A stretch of 61,945 nucleotides of DNA from Caryophanales bacterium (lineage in GTDB: Bacteria; Bacillota_I; Bacilli_A; RFN20; CAG-449): the NCBI GenBank assembly GCA_029006735.1, contig JAQXGN010000035.1, positions 1 to 61,945 of the forward strand. Direction: 5' to 3'. This document shows, piece after piece, positions 18,483 through 29,383 of the stretch. The notes beneath the pieces are model-generated. The model worked only from the letters and a program-made list of their open reading frames with translations, was not told the DNA's origin and ran no database searches. Every line of letters starts with the position of its first letter. The first letter of the stretch is position 1. The position numbers and the translations under genes are program-made.

Positions 18483-19154
18483 CTATTCTCCTTTCTTTTC
18501 AACTGGGTTTGATTCTTTCTTGAATCTAGCAGCAACACCACGGCTAATCCAAACTTTGCAGCCTAATTTACCATATTGTGTTGAAGCTTCTGCAATAGCG
18601 TAGTCAACATCCATACGTAATGTATGAAGTGAAACAACACCTTCTTTATAGCCTTCTGAACGAGCAATATCAGCTCCGCCTAAACGACCACTGACTGAAG
18701 TTTTGATACCAGCAGCACCTGACTTCATAACTCTTTGAATAGCTTTCTTTTGAACATTTCTAAATGAAGCACGTGCTTCGAGTTGAGCTGCCATATCTTG
18801 AGCAATAATTGTTGCATCTAAGCCTGGATTTTTAACTTCAACTACTGATAATTTAACATCACCAGATTTTACTAATTTAGAAATTTTCTTTTGTAATAAT
18901 TTAACGTTTGCACCATCTTGTCCTAATACAACACCTGGACGTGCTGTAAATACTGAAACAGTAACAATGCCTTTTGATCTTTCGATTTCGACGTGAGATA
19001 CTGAAGCATCCTTTAAATCCTTATTAATTAAAGATCTAATTTTATAATCTTCATTTAAGAAGTCAGCGAAATCTTTCTTATTTGCATACCATTTAGAATT
19101 CCAATCACGGCTAATACCGATTCTCATTCCAACTGGACTTACTTTTTGACCCAT
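18483..19154 (-). CDS. rpsC: 30S ribosomal protein S3
   Basis: Head protein near the mRNA entry. 223 aa with a KH domain (PGVVLGQDGANVKLLQKKIS) and the C-terminal domain (SGRLGGADIARSEGYKEG). Begins MGQKVSPVGMRIGISRDWNS. Standard location between rplV and rplP. Confidence 0.98.
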   Translation of the reverse strand: MGQKVSPVGMRIGISRDWNSKWYANKKDFADFLNEDYKIRSLINKDLKDASVSHVEIERSKGIVTVSVFTARPGVVLGQDGANVKLLQKKISKLVKSGDVKLSVVEVKNPGLDATIIAQDMAAQLEARASFRNVQKKAIQRVMKSGAAGIKTSVSGRLGGADIARSEGYKEGVVSLHTLRMDVDYAIAEASTQYGKLGCKVWISRGVAARFKKESNPVEKKGE

Positions 19155-19166
19155 GTTCGCTTCCTC

Positions 19167-19499
19167 CTATCTTTCTGCTACAACACATGTGATGTGGCTT
19201 GTTCTTTTAATGAGTGAATCAGCTGAGCCTTTAGCTCTTGGTAGATATCTTTTTAATCTTGGACCTTCATTTGCATAGATTGTCTTGATATAGAGTTTTG
19301 ATTCATCCATTTTATTGTTGTTAACAGCATTTGCTGCTGCTGATTTAATTAATTTAGTAACAACTACTGTTGCTGATTTATTAACGTTTGCTAAGATACC
19401 TAATGCATCTGCAACATTTTTACCTCTTACTAAATCAATGACGAGTTTTACTTTTCTAGGAGTGATACGGACTCCAGTTACTTTTGCTGTTGCTTCCAT
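19167..19499 (-). CDS. rplV: 50S ribosomal protein L22
   Basis: 110-residue protein whose beta hairpin lines the exit tunnel. RITPRKVKLVIDLVRGKNV and GPRLKRYLPRAKGSADSLIK are the conserved blocks; the hairpin tip has no obvious insertion of the type seen in macrolide-resistant strains. Confidence 0.97.
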   Translation of the reverse strand: MEATAKVTGVRITPRKVKLVIDLVRGKNVADALGILANVNKSATVVVTKLIKSAAANAVNNNKMDESKLYIKTIYANEGPRLKRYLPRAKGSADSLIKRTSHITCVVAER

Positions 19500-19508
19500 A
19501 CTTTCCTC

Positions 19509-19787
19509 CTATCTCTTAGCTGACTTATCATTGCCAGCGTGTCCTTTGTATGTTCTTGTTGGTGCGAATTCACCTAACTTGTGACCGACCATATCTTCTG
19601 TTACATATACTGTAATAAATTCATGACCATTGTATACTGCGAAAGAGTGTTCAATGAATACTGGGAAGATTGTTGATCTTCTTGACCATGTTTTAATTAA
19701 TTCTTTTTTATGAGCCTCATTTAAAGCGACTACTTTTTTCATTAAGTGTTCATCACAGAATGGACCCTTTTTTAAACTACGTGCCAT
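19509..19787 (-). CDS. rpsS: 30S ribosomal protein S19
   Basis: 92 aa; [19 protein letters not shown] and [20 protein letters not shown] are diagnostic. Located between rplB and rplV. Confidence 0.98.
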   Translation of the reverse strand: MARSLKKGPFCDEHLMKKVVALNEAHKKELIKTWSRRSTIFPVFIEHSFAVYNGHEFITVYVTEDMVGHKLGEFAPTRTYKGHAGNDKSAKR

Positions 19788-19806
19788 AATTCACTTTTCT
19801 CCTTTC

Positions 19807-20649
19807 CTAGTATGCTTTCCCACCGTCAGCTCTTCTGACGATTAATTTGCTAGATGCTTTCTTTGATTTTCTTGTCTTAACGCCAAGTGCACGTTTACCC
19901 CAAGGAGTTCTTGGTGCATCACGTCCAACTGGACATTTACCTTCACCACCACCATGAGGGTGATCGTTAGGGTTCATAACAGAACCTCTGACAGTAGGTC
20001 TTACACCATACCATCTGTTCTTACCTGCTTTACCAAAGTTAACTAAGTTCCAGTCTTCATTACCGACAATACCAACTGTTGCACGGCATGCGCCTAAAAC
20101 TTTTCTTACTTCACCTGAAGCTAAACGTAATGTAACGTATTTACCTTCAACGCCTAAGACTTGAGCTGATGTACCAGCTGCACGGCACATTTGGCCGCCT
20201 TTCATAGGTTGTAATTCAACATTGTGAACGAATGTACCTTCTGGAATATTTCTTAATTCCATAGCGTTACCGACTTTAATATCAACTGCTTCGCCAGATT
20301 CAATTTTGTCTCCGACTTTGATGTTTTGTGGTGCTAAGATATATCTTTTTTCACCATCTACATAATTGATTAAACAGATATTTGCATTTCTGTTTGGATC
20401 GTATTCGATTGTAGCGACTACACCAACGATTCCATCTTTATTTCTCTTGAAGTCAATAACACGGTATTTTCTTTTGTTACCTCCACCAATATGGCGGCAT
20501 GTAATCATACCAGTATTATTACGTCCACCTGTTTTATTAAGTGAAACTAATAAACTTTTTTCAGGAGTAGATGTTGTAATTTCTTGGAATGTTGATTGAG
20601 TCATATGACGACGGCTTGGTGTCGTTGGTTTATAACTTCTAATTGACAT
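19807..20649 (-). CDS. rplB: 50S ribosomal protein L2
   Basis: Essential for subunit joining and the peptidyl-transferase centre. 280 aa; the conserved [19 protein letters not shown] loop with the histidine close to the active site is intact, as is the C-terminal [11 protein letters not shown]-type basic tail. Between rplW and rpsS. Confidence 0.98.
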   Translation of the reverse strand: MSIRSYKPTTPSRRHMTQSTFQEITTSTPEKSLLVSLNKTGGRNNTGMITCRHIGGGNKRKYRVIDFKRNKDGIVGVVATIEYDPNRNANICLINYVDGEKRYILAPQNIKVGDKIESGEAVDIKVGNAMELRNIPEGTFVHNVELQPMKGGQMCRAAGTSAQVLGVEGKYVTLRLASGEVRKVLGACRATVGIVGNEDWNLVNFGKAGKNRWYGVRPTVRGSVMNPNDHPHGGGEGKCPVGRDAPRTPWGKRALGVKTRKSKKASSKLIVRRADGGKAY

Positions 20650-20681
20650 ATTTTTTCTTTCTCCTATATTCGGCTTTTGCC

Positions 20682-21026
20682 TTATTCATTAACTACGTTA
20701 ATTTTGTCAGCTGCGTTAATTGTAACGATAGCTTTCTTGAAGCCATTAACTACGCCTTCGTAACGGCCAACTCTCTTTGTGTGAGAGTTTGTATTGATGA
20801 TTTTAACATCATCGACTTTAACATTGAAAATTTCTTGAACAGCAATTTTGATTTGAGTTTTGTTTGCTTTATTTGAAACTTTTAATGTGATTTTGTTTTC
20901 TTCTTGTTGTGCTTTCATTGTTTTTTCAGTAACAATTGGAGCGATAATAATGTCGAAACTACTCATTTGAGGAGCTGCATATTTTCTTTCTTCGACTACA
21001 GCTTCATTCTTCTTTGCTCTTGGCAT
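20682..21026 (-). CDS. rplW: 50S ribosomal protein L23
   Basis: Tunnel-exit protein and docking site for SRP and trigger factor. The L23 core starts at [20 protein letters not shown]; about 20 extra residues precede it ([20 protein letters not shown]). 114 aa. Its ATG overlaps the last base of the rplD stop. Confidence 0.95.
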   Translation of the reverse strand: MPRAKKNEAVVEERKYAAPQMSSFDIIIAPIVTEKTMKAQQEENKITLKVSNKANKTQIKIAVQEIFNVKVDDVKIINTNSHTKRVGRYEGVVNGFKKAIVTINAADKINVVNE

Positions 21027-21664
21027 TAATTGAGACCTCCTTCGACTTCTTTAACAGCTGCTTTTGTAAAGACAACACTGTTTGTATTTAAGATGTCATA
21101 GACACTTAAGTTATTTGTACCAACTACGATGACGCCTGGGATGTTTCTAACTGAAGCAACTAAGTTGTCATTTTCTTCATTGATAACAATTAATGTTTTT
21201 GCTTTAGCTTTAATATTTGCAAGCATTGCTGCACCATTCTTTGTTGAAATTGTTTCGAAGTTAAATTCATCAACAACAATGATATCTTTGCTTGCTGCTT
21301 TAAGTGAAAGAGCTGACTTAAGAGCTAATGCATGTTCTTTCTTGTTTTGAGAAAGTTTGTAGTTTTGATTTCCTCTTGGTCCAAATGCGATACCGCCTTT
21401 TCTCCAAATTGGGGAACGTGATGAACCAGCTCTTGCTCTACCTGTGCCTTTTTGTCTCCATGGTTTTTTACCGCCACCTCTAACTTCTGCACGAGTTAAA
21501 ACTTTTGCTGTACCTTGTCTCATATTTGCTTGATAAACTTGAACTGAATCAAACATAACTTGGTTATTTGCTTCGATTCCGAATACTGCTGCGCTTACTA
21601 AGACTTTGCTTACGTCTTCACCTGATTGGTTAATGACTTTTAAAGTAACTTTCTTTTCTGCCAT
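21026..21664 (-). CDS. rplD: 50S ribosomal protein L4
   Basis: 212 aa; the tunnel loop GGGKKPWRQKGTGRARAGSS is intact and SRSPIWRKGGIAFGPRGNQN follows. In many bacteria L4 is also the autoregulator of the S10 operon through the leader RNA; the structured leader before rpsJ here makes that plausible. Confidence 0.97.
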   Translation of the reverse strand: MAEKKVTLKVINQSGEDVSKVLVSAAVFGIEANNQVMFDSVQVYQANMRQGTAKVLTRAEVRGGGKKPWRQKGTGRARAGSSRSPIWRKGGIAFGPRGNQNYKLSQNKKEHALALKSALSLKAASKDIIVVDEFNFETISTKNGAAMLANIKAKAKTLIVINEENDNLVASVRNIPGVIVVGTNNLSVYDILNTNSVVFTKAAVKEVEGGLN

Positions 21665-21667
21665 AGA

Positions 21668-22369
21668 CTATTTCTCCTCTCCGCCTTCATTAGCTACTGG
21701 TGTGTAGTTGACTAATGGTTTTACAACTGGTTTTGTTCTTTGTGCTTTAACTGCACTTCTAATTGTAACAATGGATTTCTTTGGTCCTGGGATAGCACCC
21801 TTGATTAAGATTGCATTGTTTGCTGGATCAACTGAGATAACTGTTAAGTTTAAGATAGTTGATGTTTTGTTACCATGATGTCCTGCTGCTTTTTTACCTT
21901 TCATAACGCCACGGTTATAACGACCGTTTGTAGCGTATGAACCAGCACCTCTATGGTATCCTGAACCATGCCCTTTTGGACCGATTGTGAAGTGCCAACG
22001 TTTGATAGCACCGCTGAATCCTTTACCTTTGCTTACGCCTGTGACATCTACAACATCACCTGCTGCGAAAATATCGCAAGTAATTGATTGTCCAACTGCA
22101 TAGTTCATCATTTCATCGCCTTTTAATTCAGCGAGTTCATATTTTGGTGAAACACCTGCTTTTTTGAAAATACCTAATTCTGCTTTGTTGCAGCGATTTT
22201 CTTTTTTGTCTTCGTAACCGACTTGAATAGCATTGTAGTCGTCTGTTTCTTCTGTCTTAACTTGAGTTACAACATTTGGTAAGACTTCAACAACAGTGAC
22301 AGGATACATTGTGCCATCTTGAGCGAAGACTTGAGTCATACCCATTTTTCTACCTAAGATTGATTTCAT
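21668..22369 (-). CDS. rplC: 50S ribosomal protein L3
   Basis: 233 aa from ATG 22369 (MKSILGRKMGMTQVFAQDGT). The frame is open a further 15 codons up but those residues (SKLSRRRQ) are not L3-like and would overlap rpsJ. Conserved loop HFTIGPKGHGSGYHRGAGSY near the peptidyl-transferase centre is present. Confidence 0.97.
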   Translation of the reverse strand: MKSILGRKMGMTQVFAQDGTMYPVTVVEVLPNVVTQVKTEETDDYNAIQVGYEDKKENRCNKAELGIFKKAGVSPKYELAELKGDEMMNYAVGQSITCDIFAAGDVVDVTGVSKGKGFSGAIKRWHFTIGPKGHGSGYHRGAGSYATNGRYNRGVMKGKKAAGHHGNKTSTILNLTVISVDPANNAILIKGAIPGPKKSIVTIRSAVKAQRTKPVVKPLVNYTPVANEGGEEK

Positions 22370-22388
22370 ATTGGTTTCCTGCCTCCTT

Positions 22389-22697
22389 CTACTTAATTTC
22401 GATATCAACACCACTTGGTAAATCCATGTGTGTTAATGCGTCGATTGTTTGTTTTGTTGGGTTTACGATATCGACGATTCTTTTGTGTGTTCTGATTTCA
22501 AATTGTTCACGAGCGTCTTTATATTTGTGAACTGCACGTAAGATTGTATAGACTTGTTTCTCTGTTGGTAGAGGAATTGGTCCAACAATTGTTGCGCCTG
22601 TTTGAGTTGCTGCTGATACAATCTTTTGAACTGATAAATCTAAAATCTTGTGATCGTATGCTTGTAAGCGAACTCTGATTTTTTTGCTTTTTGCCAT
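22389..22697 (-). CDS. rpsJ: 30S ribosomal protein S10
   Basis: First gene of the superoperon; also the NusE partner of NusB in antitermination. 102 aa; [20 protein letters not shown] and [20 protein letters not shown] are diagnostic. Strong AAAGGAGAA ribosome binding site. Confidence 0.98.
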   Translation of the reverse strand: MAKSKKIRVRLQAYDHKILDLSVQKIVSAATQTGATIVGPIPLPTEKQVYTILRAVHKYKDAREQFEIRTHKRIVDIVNPTKQTIDALTHMDLPSGVDIEIK

Positions 22698-22848
22698 TTT
22701 CTTTTCTCCTTTATTTGTCTAGATCATTGTTAGACTTCCGTTCCATGTGAGTTACCTGAATTTTCGAAGTTTCGTTGCGGCTTTGACAACGGCTGTCGGC
22801 GTTCAGCAATCTCCCATCTCAGCACGGGTATCTTTTCAAGGCTCGACT
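22698..22848 (-). promoter_or_regulatory. Structured 5' leader of the S10 operon (ribosomal-protein leader)
   Basis: About 150 nt between the predicted transcription start and rpsJ are clearly richer in GC than surrounding spacers. Possible local helices on the RNA: CGTTG/CAACG around 22774-22796, CCC/GGG around the GTGCTGAGAT segment near 22815, and ACTTC pairing back to the 5' end. This fits an autoregulatory S10 (L4-binding) leader as known in Bacillota. The precise fold was not computed. Confidence 0.65.
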
Positions 22849-22853
22849 TCAAT

Positions 22854-22883
22854 ATCATACTAAAATCGTAATATACAAGTCAA
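22854..22883 (-). promoter_or_regulatory. Promoter of the S10-spc-alpha superoperon
   Basis: -35 TTGACT (22878-22883), 18-nt spacer, -10 TATGAT (22854-22859). It is the only good promoter seen upstream of the 14-kb ribosomal cluster. Confidence 0.8.
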
Positions 22884-23143
22884 CAACTTTTTTTGCTTTT
22901 TTTCTTATTATTTTTATTTTTTTCTATTTTAGGGATTAAATATATTATTTAATACTTAAAAGTATATATAACTTTAAGCATATGCACGTATACGCGCAAA
23001 AAAACAAAACAACTCTTATCCGTGTTTCTTCTCCCTCTTTTTTTCTAATAATCTCTCTTCTTTGTTACTCTTATTTTTGTTTTTAATTATCTAATCACAC
23101 TAAAAAAAATCGGATAAATTATGAAGAAATATCAAAATATATT
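22884..23143. other. 260-nt spacer between queH terminator and S10 promoter
   Basis: No gene seen. It holds a 21-nt perfectly alternating purine-pyrimidine tract at 22978-22998 (contains TATGCACGTATACGCGC), a long pyrimidine-rich stretch on the plus strand around 23020-23060 (purine-rich on the minus strand), and several A/T runs immediately upstream of the -35 box that could serve as an UP element for the ribosomal promoter. Confidence 0.5.
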
Positions 23144-23174
23144 AAAAAAATGTTCCCTTTTTTAGGAAACATTT
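23144..23174 (-). terminator. Terminator after queH
   Basis: Minus-strand AATGTTTCC - loop - GGGAACATT (one G-U pair) followed by seven T, 10 nt past the queH stop. It ends the tRNA-modification operon and separates it from the S10 promoter. Confidence 0.85.
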
Positions 23175-23182
23175 AGCTAATA

Positions 23183-23851
23183 TTATTCCTCATTTTTGTT
23201 TTTTTTCATCATCTCTAAATATGAATATATGCAACCACAATAGTTTTGATTATACATATTATATTCTTTGATTAATTCTTGTCGACGTACATCTCCACCT
23301 TGTTTTTTGAAGTCAGAATAGAAATATTTAGGTTTATATTTATGCGACAATTCTTCGCCTATTAGGTTTAATACTTGAGCAGATTTTTGTCTTGAAATAG
23401 ACATAACTGTGCAATAGTAATCATAGTTATGTTCATGTGCATATTTATATGTTTCTTCCATCCTTTTACGATAACAGGCTTGACATCTTTCTCCGCCTTC
23501 TCTTTCTTTTCCATATTGATTAAGAAATTGATTATATTTTTCATTGTCGTAAGGAAAATAAACGATTTCTACCACATTTCCGAACTTATTATTAAAATCA
23601 TCAACATACCGCTCTAATTCCTCTAATCGACGATTATATTCACTTTGAGGATAAATATTTGAATTATCAAATAGAACGATAATTTTAGAAAAATACTTCG
23701 CTAAAAATTCAATAGGCCATAATGAGCATGGTCCACAACAAACATGCATTGCAATAGATGGCTTTTTATTAGATTCTTGTATCCTCTTTACCTCATCCAT
23801 CGATTTTAAATAATAATTTACTCTTTTATTTTTATCTACTATTATCGCCAT
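23183..23851 (-). CDS. queH: Epoxyqueuosine reductase QueH
   Basis: Last step of queuosine synthesis in tRNA, the non-orthologous replacement for QueG. Cysteine motifs typical of the QueH/DUF208 family are present: [10 protein letters not shown] near the N-terminus, [15 protein letters not shown], and [10 protein letters not shown] near the C-terminus. ATG 23851 (222 aa) is preferred over a TTG at 23872; it overlaps queA by 20 nt. The ribosome binding site (GGAGAC) is rather far, so initiation is probably coupled to queA. Confidence 0.9.
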   Translation of the reverse strand: MAIIVDKNKRVNYYLKSMDEVKRIQESNKKPSIAMHVCCGPCSLWPIEFLAKYFSKIIVLFDNSNIYPQSEYNRRLEELERYVDDFNNKFGNVVEIVYFPYDNEKYNQFLNQYGKEREGGERCQACYRKRMEETYKYAHEHNYDYYCTVMSISRQKSAQVLNLIGEELSHKYKPKYFYSDFKKQGGDVRRQELIKEYNMYNQNYCGCIYSYLEMMKKNKNEE

Positions 23852-24881
23852 AAATAAACATTGCGTCTCCAAAAGAGAAGAAACGATATTTCTCTTTTAC
23901 TGCTTCATTATAAGCATCTAAAATAAACTCTCTTCCCGCGAAAGCTGAAACTAACATAATAAGAGTAGACTTTGGTAAATGAAAGTTCGTGATTTGTGCA
24001 TCAATCGCCTTAAATGTATATCCTGGATAGATAAAGATTGATGTTTCTCCTCTACATTCTTTAAAGCAATTATATTTTTGATAAACAGATTCTAAAGTAC
24101 GTGTAGAAGTAGTTCCAATTGCAATAATTCTTCTACCCTCTTTTTTTGCTTTATTTAAAACATCAGCTACTTCACTAGTCATCTCGTATACTTCTGAATG
24201 CATATGATGGTCTTTAATATTATCAACTTTTACTGGTCTAAAAGTACCTAATCCAACATGTAAGGTAACATCGACAACTTCGATTCCTTTTGCTTTTATT
24301 TTTTCAAATAAATCTAAAGTGAAATGGAATCCAGCAGTAGGTGCTGCTGCAGAACCTTCTACTTTAGCGTAAACAGTTTGATAACGTGAATTATCTTCAC
24401 ATTGTTTTTTTATATATGGAGGTAAAGGCATTTTACCTAAAACATCGAGTATTTCATATAAAATACCCTTATATAGCAATTTCATTTTGCGTAGACCTTC
24501 ATCTTTAATTTCTACACATTTTGCCTTTAAAGAACCATCCCCAAAAGAAATAATTGTACCGATTTTAATTACTTTTGCATTACCGCATAAACATTCCCAA
24601 ACATCATCACCTAAATCTTTTAACAACAAGACTTCAACATGTGCATTTGTTTCTTCTTTTATGCCAAATAATCTAGCAGGAATTACTTTAGAATTATTTC
24701 TAACTAGAACATCTCCTGGTCTTAGATAATCAATAATATCATAAAAAGAACGATGTTCAATCGTCTTTTTATCTTTATTCAATACCATTAAACGAGAATG
24801 ATCTCTTATTATTGAAGGAGATTGAGCAATTAATTCTTCTGGCAATTCATAATTATAATTTTCTATATCCATAATATCCAT
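23832..24881 (-). CDS. queA: S-adenosylmethionine:tRNA ribosyltransferase-isomerase QueA
   Basis: Adds the epoxycyclopentane ring to preQ1-modified tRNA. Recognised from [35 protein letters not shown] and [23 protein letters not shown] 24881 (349 aa) has AAAGGGGA upstream; an in-frame ATG further up would overlap tgt. Lies 4 nt after tgt. Confidence 0.95.
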   Translation of the reverse strand: MDIMDIENYNYELPEELIAQSPSIIRDHSRLMVLNKDKKTIEHRSFYDIIDYLRPGDVLVRNNSKVIPARLFGIKEETNAHVEVLLLKDLGDDVWECLCGNAKVIKIGTIISFGDGSLKAKCVEIKDEGLRKMKLLYKGILYEILDVLGKMPLPPYIKKQCEDNSRYQTVYAKVEGSAAAPTAGFHFTLDLFEKIKAKGIEVVDVTLHVGLGTFRPVKVDNIKDHHMHSEVYEMTSEVADVLNKAKKEGRRIIAIGTTSTRTLESVYQKYNCFKECRGETSIFIYPGYTFKAIDAQITNFHLPKSTLIMLVSAFAGREFILDAYNEAVKEKYRFFSFGDAMFIYGDNSR

Positions 24882-24885
24882 AGAA

Positions 24886-26022
<1,137 letters not shown>

Positions 26023-26025
26023 CTA

Positions 26026-27327
26026 TTACTCACTTTCTTTAATTAAGTTATCTTGCTTTGGATACAATCTTTTAAATAAATCGACACTAATAACGATAAT
26101 TGCAATAAGTGCCAATATCGCACCAAATCTAAAAGTCATATCACGATTTATGCTGGTATCTGAAGAAATGGTGATAAAAGAAACATTCCATAAATAAGCT
26201 AAATATCCAAAAAGAGAATTAGCTATTTCAAGAATTGCTACATAGAACATTTTTGGCTTTAAAATCACATAAATGCATACCATTACATCAGTTAAGAAAT
26301 AATAACGATCATGCATATGCGGTAATATAAATGGAACAATTAATGAAAACAACATGAATATATCGATATAATCAAAATCGTCAAATTCTTTTTTCGAATG
26401 GAAAAGAGCAAATAAAGTAGTTCCTATTACTCCAAGAGATAAAGGAACAGAAAACGCCGAAATAGTATCACTATTAGTAAAATTCTTAAATATTAATGTC
26501 CAAAAAGTACCAGCATTTAATGCTAATTGAGAATAAGAATTTGCCGTTTGATTAACATAAACCATCATAATTTCGCCAAATCTATCAAAGAAATTATCCG
26601 CAATAAAGCAAGAAGGAAGTGCAAATAAAATATATACAAAAGGTATATATAAAAAATACTTAAACTTGAGTTCTCGTCTAAAAGCAGCAATAACAAATAT
26701 CGGTAAAATAAAAATTGATTGGAGTTTAAACGCAAAAGCAAATCCATATAGAATCATTGATGTACGATGATTTTTTCTTAAGAAGAAATAGATTGAAGCA
26801 ATACAAAATGAAACAAAAATCGAATCACATTGTCCCCACCAAGAAGAGTTTAGACATACTGTTATACCACATAAAACTAAAGCATATGTAAATGCGGCTT
26901 TTAGTTTATTTTTATCCGTTAATCGATAGACTATTAATCCAGCAAAAATCGCACAAGCAAAATCAAAAATTATAGAAAATATTTTGATTCCATATACAAA
27001 AGGTAAAGATCCAGGTTCAAATCTAAATAAACTTAAAAACCATATAAAATAAAGATATGCAGGTGTATAATCACCAACACTTTTTCCTAACGCTTTATAA
27101 TCGTTAAGTATTTCTTTATACCAAGATGTTAAGAATGATTCTACATCCCAAGATACTTCATTAAACATTGCTACACGTATAAGTAAAGCAATAATAGTGA
27201 TTGCAACCAAAAAGATTTCAATATCAAATCTTTTAATGAACTTACAAATAGAATCACCAATTATACTTGCTATTTCACTAACTCTTTTAAAAAAACTATC
27301 TAATTTATTCGTTTTTCTTTCTGCCAT
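26026..27327 (-). CDS. Gpi18-like (GT-C fold) membrane glycosyltransferase
   Basis: 433-residue polytopic protein of the Gpi18-like mannosyltransferase family (COG5542). Family motifs are visible: first outer loop Asp in EVSWDVESFLTSWY, DYTPAYLYFIWF, NSSWWGQCDSIFVSF, YGFAFAFKLQSIFI and PHMHDRYYF near the C-terminus. A long amphipathic N-terminal segment of about 35 residues precedes the first helix. Likely transfers a sugar from a lipid-linked donor outside the membrane; donor and acceptor unknown. It sits, without obvious functional link, inside the t6A/queuosine operon. Confidence 0.8.
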   Translation of the reverse strand: MAERKTNKLDSFFKRVSEIASIIGDSICKFIKRFDIEIFLVAITIIALLIRVAMFNEVSWDVESFLTSWYKEILNDYKALGKSVGDYTPAYLYFIWFLSLFRFEPGSLPFVYGIKIFSIIFDFACAIFAGLIVYRLTDKNKLKAAFTYALVLCGITVCLNSSWWGQCDSIFVSFCIASIYFFLRKNHRTSMILYGFAFAFKLQSIFILPIFVIAAFRRELKFKYFLYIPFVYILFALPSCFIADNFFDRFGEIMMVYVNQTANSYSQLALNAGTFWTLIFKNFTNSDTISAFSVPLSLGVIGTTLFALFHSKKEFDDFDYIDIFMLFSLIVPFILPHMHDRYYFLTDVMVCIYVILKPKMFYVAILEIANSLFGYLAYLWNVSFITISSDTSINRDMTFRFGAILALIAIIVISVDLFKRLYPKQDNLIKESE

Positions 27328-27340
27328 TTTTCCTCCAGGA

Positions 27341-28357
27341 TTAAAATTTTCTAAAATCTTCTAACTTCCAACTTGGATTTGCACTAATTGATAAAGGGGC
27401 AAATACCTTTTCTTCGTATAAATAGGACCCCACTTTAGCAATCATTGCCGCGTTATCGGTTGTACACCAAATAGGTGGAATAATAACTTCGACACTTTTA
27501 TCTTTTAATCTTTCAACTATTTGACTTCTTAGATATGAATTAGCAGAAACTCCCCCTGCTAAAACAACTTGCTTAACATTAAATTCATCAACTGCAGGAA
27601 GAGCCTTATCTAAAAGTAAATCAATCGCAGTTTCTTGGAAAGAGCAAGCAAGATCTTCAACAATTACCTCTTCCCCTTTTTGATGTAAATTATTAACTAA
27701 ATTAATAACTGCAGTTTTTATTCCCGAATATGAGTAATCGTATTTTGAATCAACGATTGGTCGAGGTAATTTATAATTGTGTTTGCCTAATTTTGCAAGT
27801 TTATCAATAGAAACACCACCTGGATAAGGTAAACCAACTACTCTAGCTACTTTGTCAAATGCCTCACCAATAGCATCATCTCTAGTTTCTCCGATAATCT
27901 TAAATGAAAGGTGATTTTCCATAACAACTAATTCTGTATTTCCCCCAGAAACAACAATAGCCAAGCAAGGAAACTTTAATGGACTAACATATTCATTCGC
28001 ATAAATATGACCTGTAAGATGATGTACAGGGATTAAAGGTTTATGATACATTAATGCAAGAGTTTTTGCGGTTTGAAGTCCAACTAATAAAGCACCTATT
28101 AATCCAGGTCCTACAGTAACTGCAATAGCAGAAACTTCATCCATTGTAATTTGTGCTTGTTCTAAGGCTTCTTTTAAAACTACACCGACATTCTCGACAT
28201 GTAATCTTGAAGCGATTTCTGGCATAACTCCACCATATTTTTGATGAACAGAAATCTGAGTCGATACAACATTGGCTAATAGTTCTGTATTATTTTTTAA
28301 AATTGCAATTGCCGTTTCATCACAACTTGATTCAATTGCTAAGATAATTTTATCCAA
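27341..28357 (-). CDS. tsaD: tRNA N6-adenosine threonylcarbamoyltransferase TsaD
   Basis: Transfers the threonylcarbamoyl group to A37 of ANN-decoding tRNAs, working with TsaB and TsaE. ESSCDETAIAIL at the N-terminus, metal ligands in HHLTGHIYANE, VSGGNTELV nucleotide loop, and DDAIGEAFDKVARVVGLPYP. 338 aa. Two nt after rimI. Confidence 0.97.
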   Translation of the reverse strand: MDKIILAIESSCDETAIAILKNNTELLANVVSTQISVHQKYGGVMPEIASRLHVENVGVVLKEALEQAQITMDEVSAIAVTVGPGLIGALLVGLQTAKTLALMYHKPLIPVHHLTGHIYANEYVSPLKFPCLAIVVSGGNTELVVMENHLSFKIIGETRDDAIGEAFDKVARVVGLPYPGGVSIDKLAKLGKHNYKLPRPIVDSKYDYSYSGIKTAVINLVNNLHQKGEEVIVEDLACSFQETAIDLLLDKALPAVDEFNVKQVVLAGGVSANSYLRSQIVERLKDKSVEVIIPPIWCTTDNAAMIAKVGSYLYEEKVFAPLSISANPSWKLEDFRKF

Positions 28358-28358
28358 A

Positions 28359-28796
28359 TTAATACACCCCCTTAATCATATAGTACGCATCTTCTCCATC
28401 AGTATAATATCCTTCTTTAGTAAGTATAGTTTTAAACCCAAATTTCTCATACAATTTTTGTGCGCTAATATTTGATACTCTAACTTCTAAAGTAATAACA
28501 TAACACTCATTTTTCTTAAAATCTTCACTTGCTTTTTCAAGTAAATAAGATGCAATCTTTTTTCTTCGATAATCTTCTTTAACACATATTTTATTGATTT
28601 GTCCATTATCAAATATAATCCAATAATTAATATATCCAATTAAACATTCTCCTTCATAAACGACAATGGTTTTAGAAAATTCATTTTCCTTAATTTCATA
28701 AAGAAATTGTTCTTTAGTCCAAGGAGAATGAAAATTTTTACTTTCCAAATCTGCTAAACTATCAATATCTAATTCATTTGCTAAACGATATTCCAT
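28359..28796 (-). CDS. rimI: GNAT acetyltransferase RimI
   Basis: Single GNAT domain, 145 aa, with the acetyl-CoA loop KICVKEDYRRKKIASYLLEK (RxxxxA) and LEVRVSNISAQKLYEKFGF. The tsaB-rimI-tsaD order is the usual one in Bacillota. Known substrate in E. coli is ribosomal protein S18; not verified here. Confidence 0.92.
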   Translation of the reverse strand: MEYRLANELDIDSLADLESKNFHSPWTKEQFLYEIKENEFSKTIVVYEGECLIGYINYWIIFDNGQINKICVKEDYRRKKIASYLLEKASEDFKKNECYVITLEVRVSNISAQKLYEKFGFKTILTKEGYYTDGEDAYYMIKGVY

Positions 28797-28798
28797 AA

Positions 28799-29383
28799 TT
28801 AATCCTTCAAATATGTAGGTTTTACACTCAAAATATCTTCCACTTCTATAATTGAGTCTTTTATAGACATCATCCCTTCAATTTCATTTGGAATTGAAGA
28901 TTCAATTTTTAAATATTTACAATCTCCAATAACTTCAAAATCTGAATGATTTTTAATAAATTCAAGAACTTCTTCATTAGTTAAAACGCAATCTTGTAAT
29001 ATTGTTCCGCTAGGAGAATATGCTCCAATATAGCTTCTATTACTTCTAGCATTTATCAAAGAAATAAAAGATTTATCTTTATTTCCAAACATTTGTAATG
29101 AAGATACGAGTTTTAGCTTAGCCCCATTCATTAAACAAATAATTTTTGCAATTGTAAGAGCGATTCTTACACCTGTATAAGATCCTGGACCTTTTCCACA
29201 TACAACTTCATCAATATCTAAAAGTTCAATTCCAGTTTCTTTGATTGCTAATTCAATTTCTGGAATCATTTTTTCAGATTGTCTTTGCCAGCATGCATAG
29301 ATTTTTTGATATACAATTTTATTATCGATCGCGACGCCAACAACTAAATTTACATTCGAACTATCTAATAATAAAGTATTCAT
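28799..29383 (-). CDS. tsaB: t6A complex scaffold protein TsaB
   Basis: Catalytically inactive paralogue of TsaD that dimerises with it. LLLDSSNVNLVVGVAIDNK at the N-terminus and VVCGKGPGSYTGVRIALTIA are diagnostic. 194 aa, a little short of the 220-230 usual. Its ATG overlaps the tsaE stop in the arrangement GAATGA. Confidence 0.93.
   Translation of the reverse strand: MNTLLLDSSNVNLVVGVAIDNKIVYQKIYACWQRQSEKMIPEIELAIKETGIELLDIDEVVCGKGPGSYTGVRIALTIAKIICLMNGAKLKLVSSLQMFGNKDKSFISLINARSNRSYIGAYSPSGTILQDCVLTNEEVLEFIKNHSDFEVIGDCKYLKIESSIPNEIEGMMSIKDSIIEVEDILSVKPTYLKD

Noticed and set aside
22698-22848. S10 leader as a TPP riboswitch because it contains GTGCTGAGATGGG
   Set aside because: The second conserved TPP arm (CTGATCTGGATAATGCCAGC-like) is missing and the downstream gene is rpsJ; a ribosomal-protein leader explains it better.
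23183-23872. queH starting at the TTG at 23872
   Set aside because: The GGAG that would serve as ribosome site is inside that reading; ATG 23851 is more plausible.
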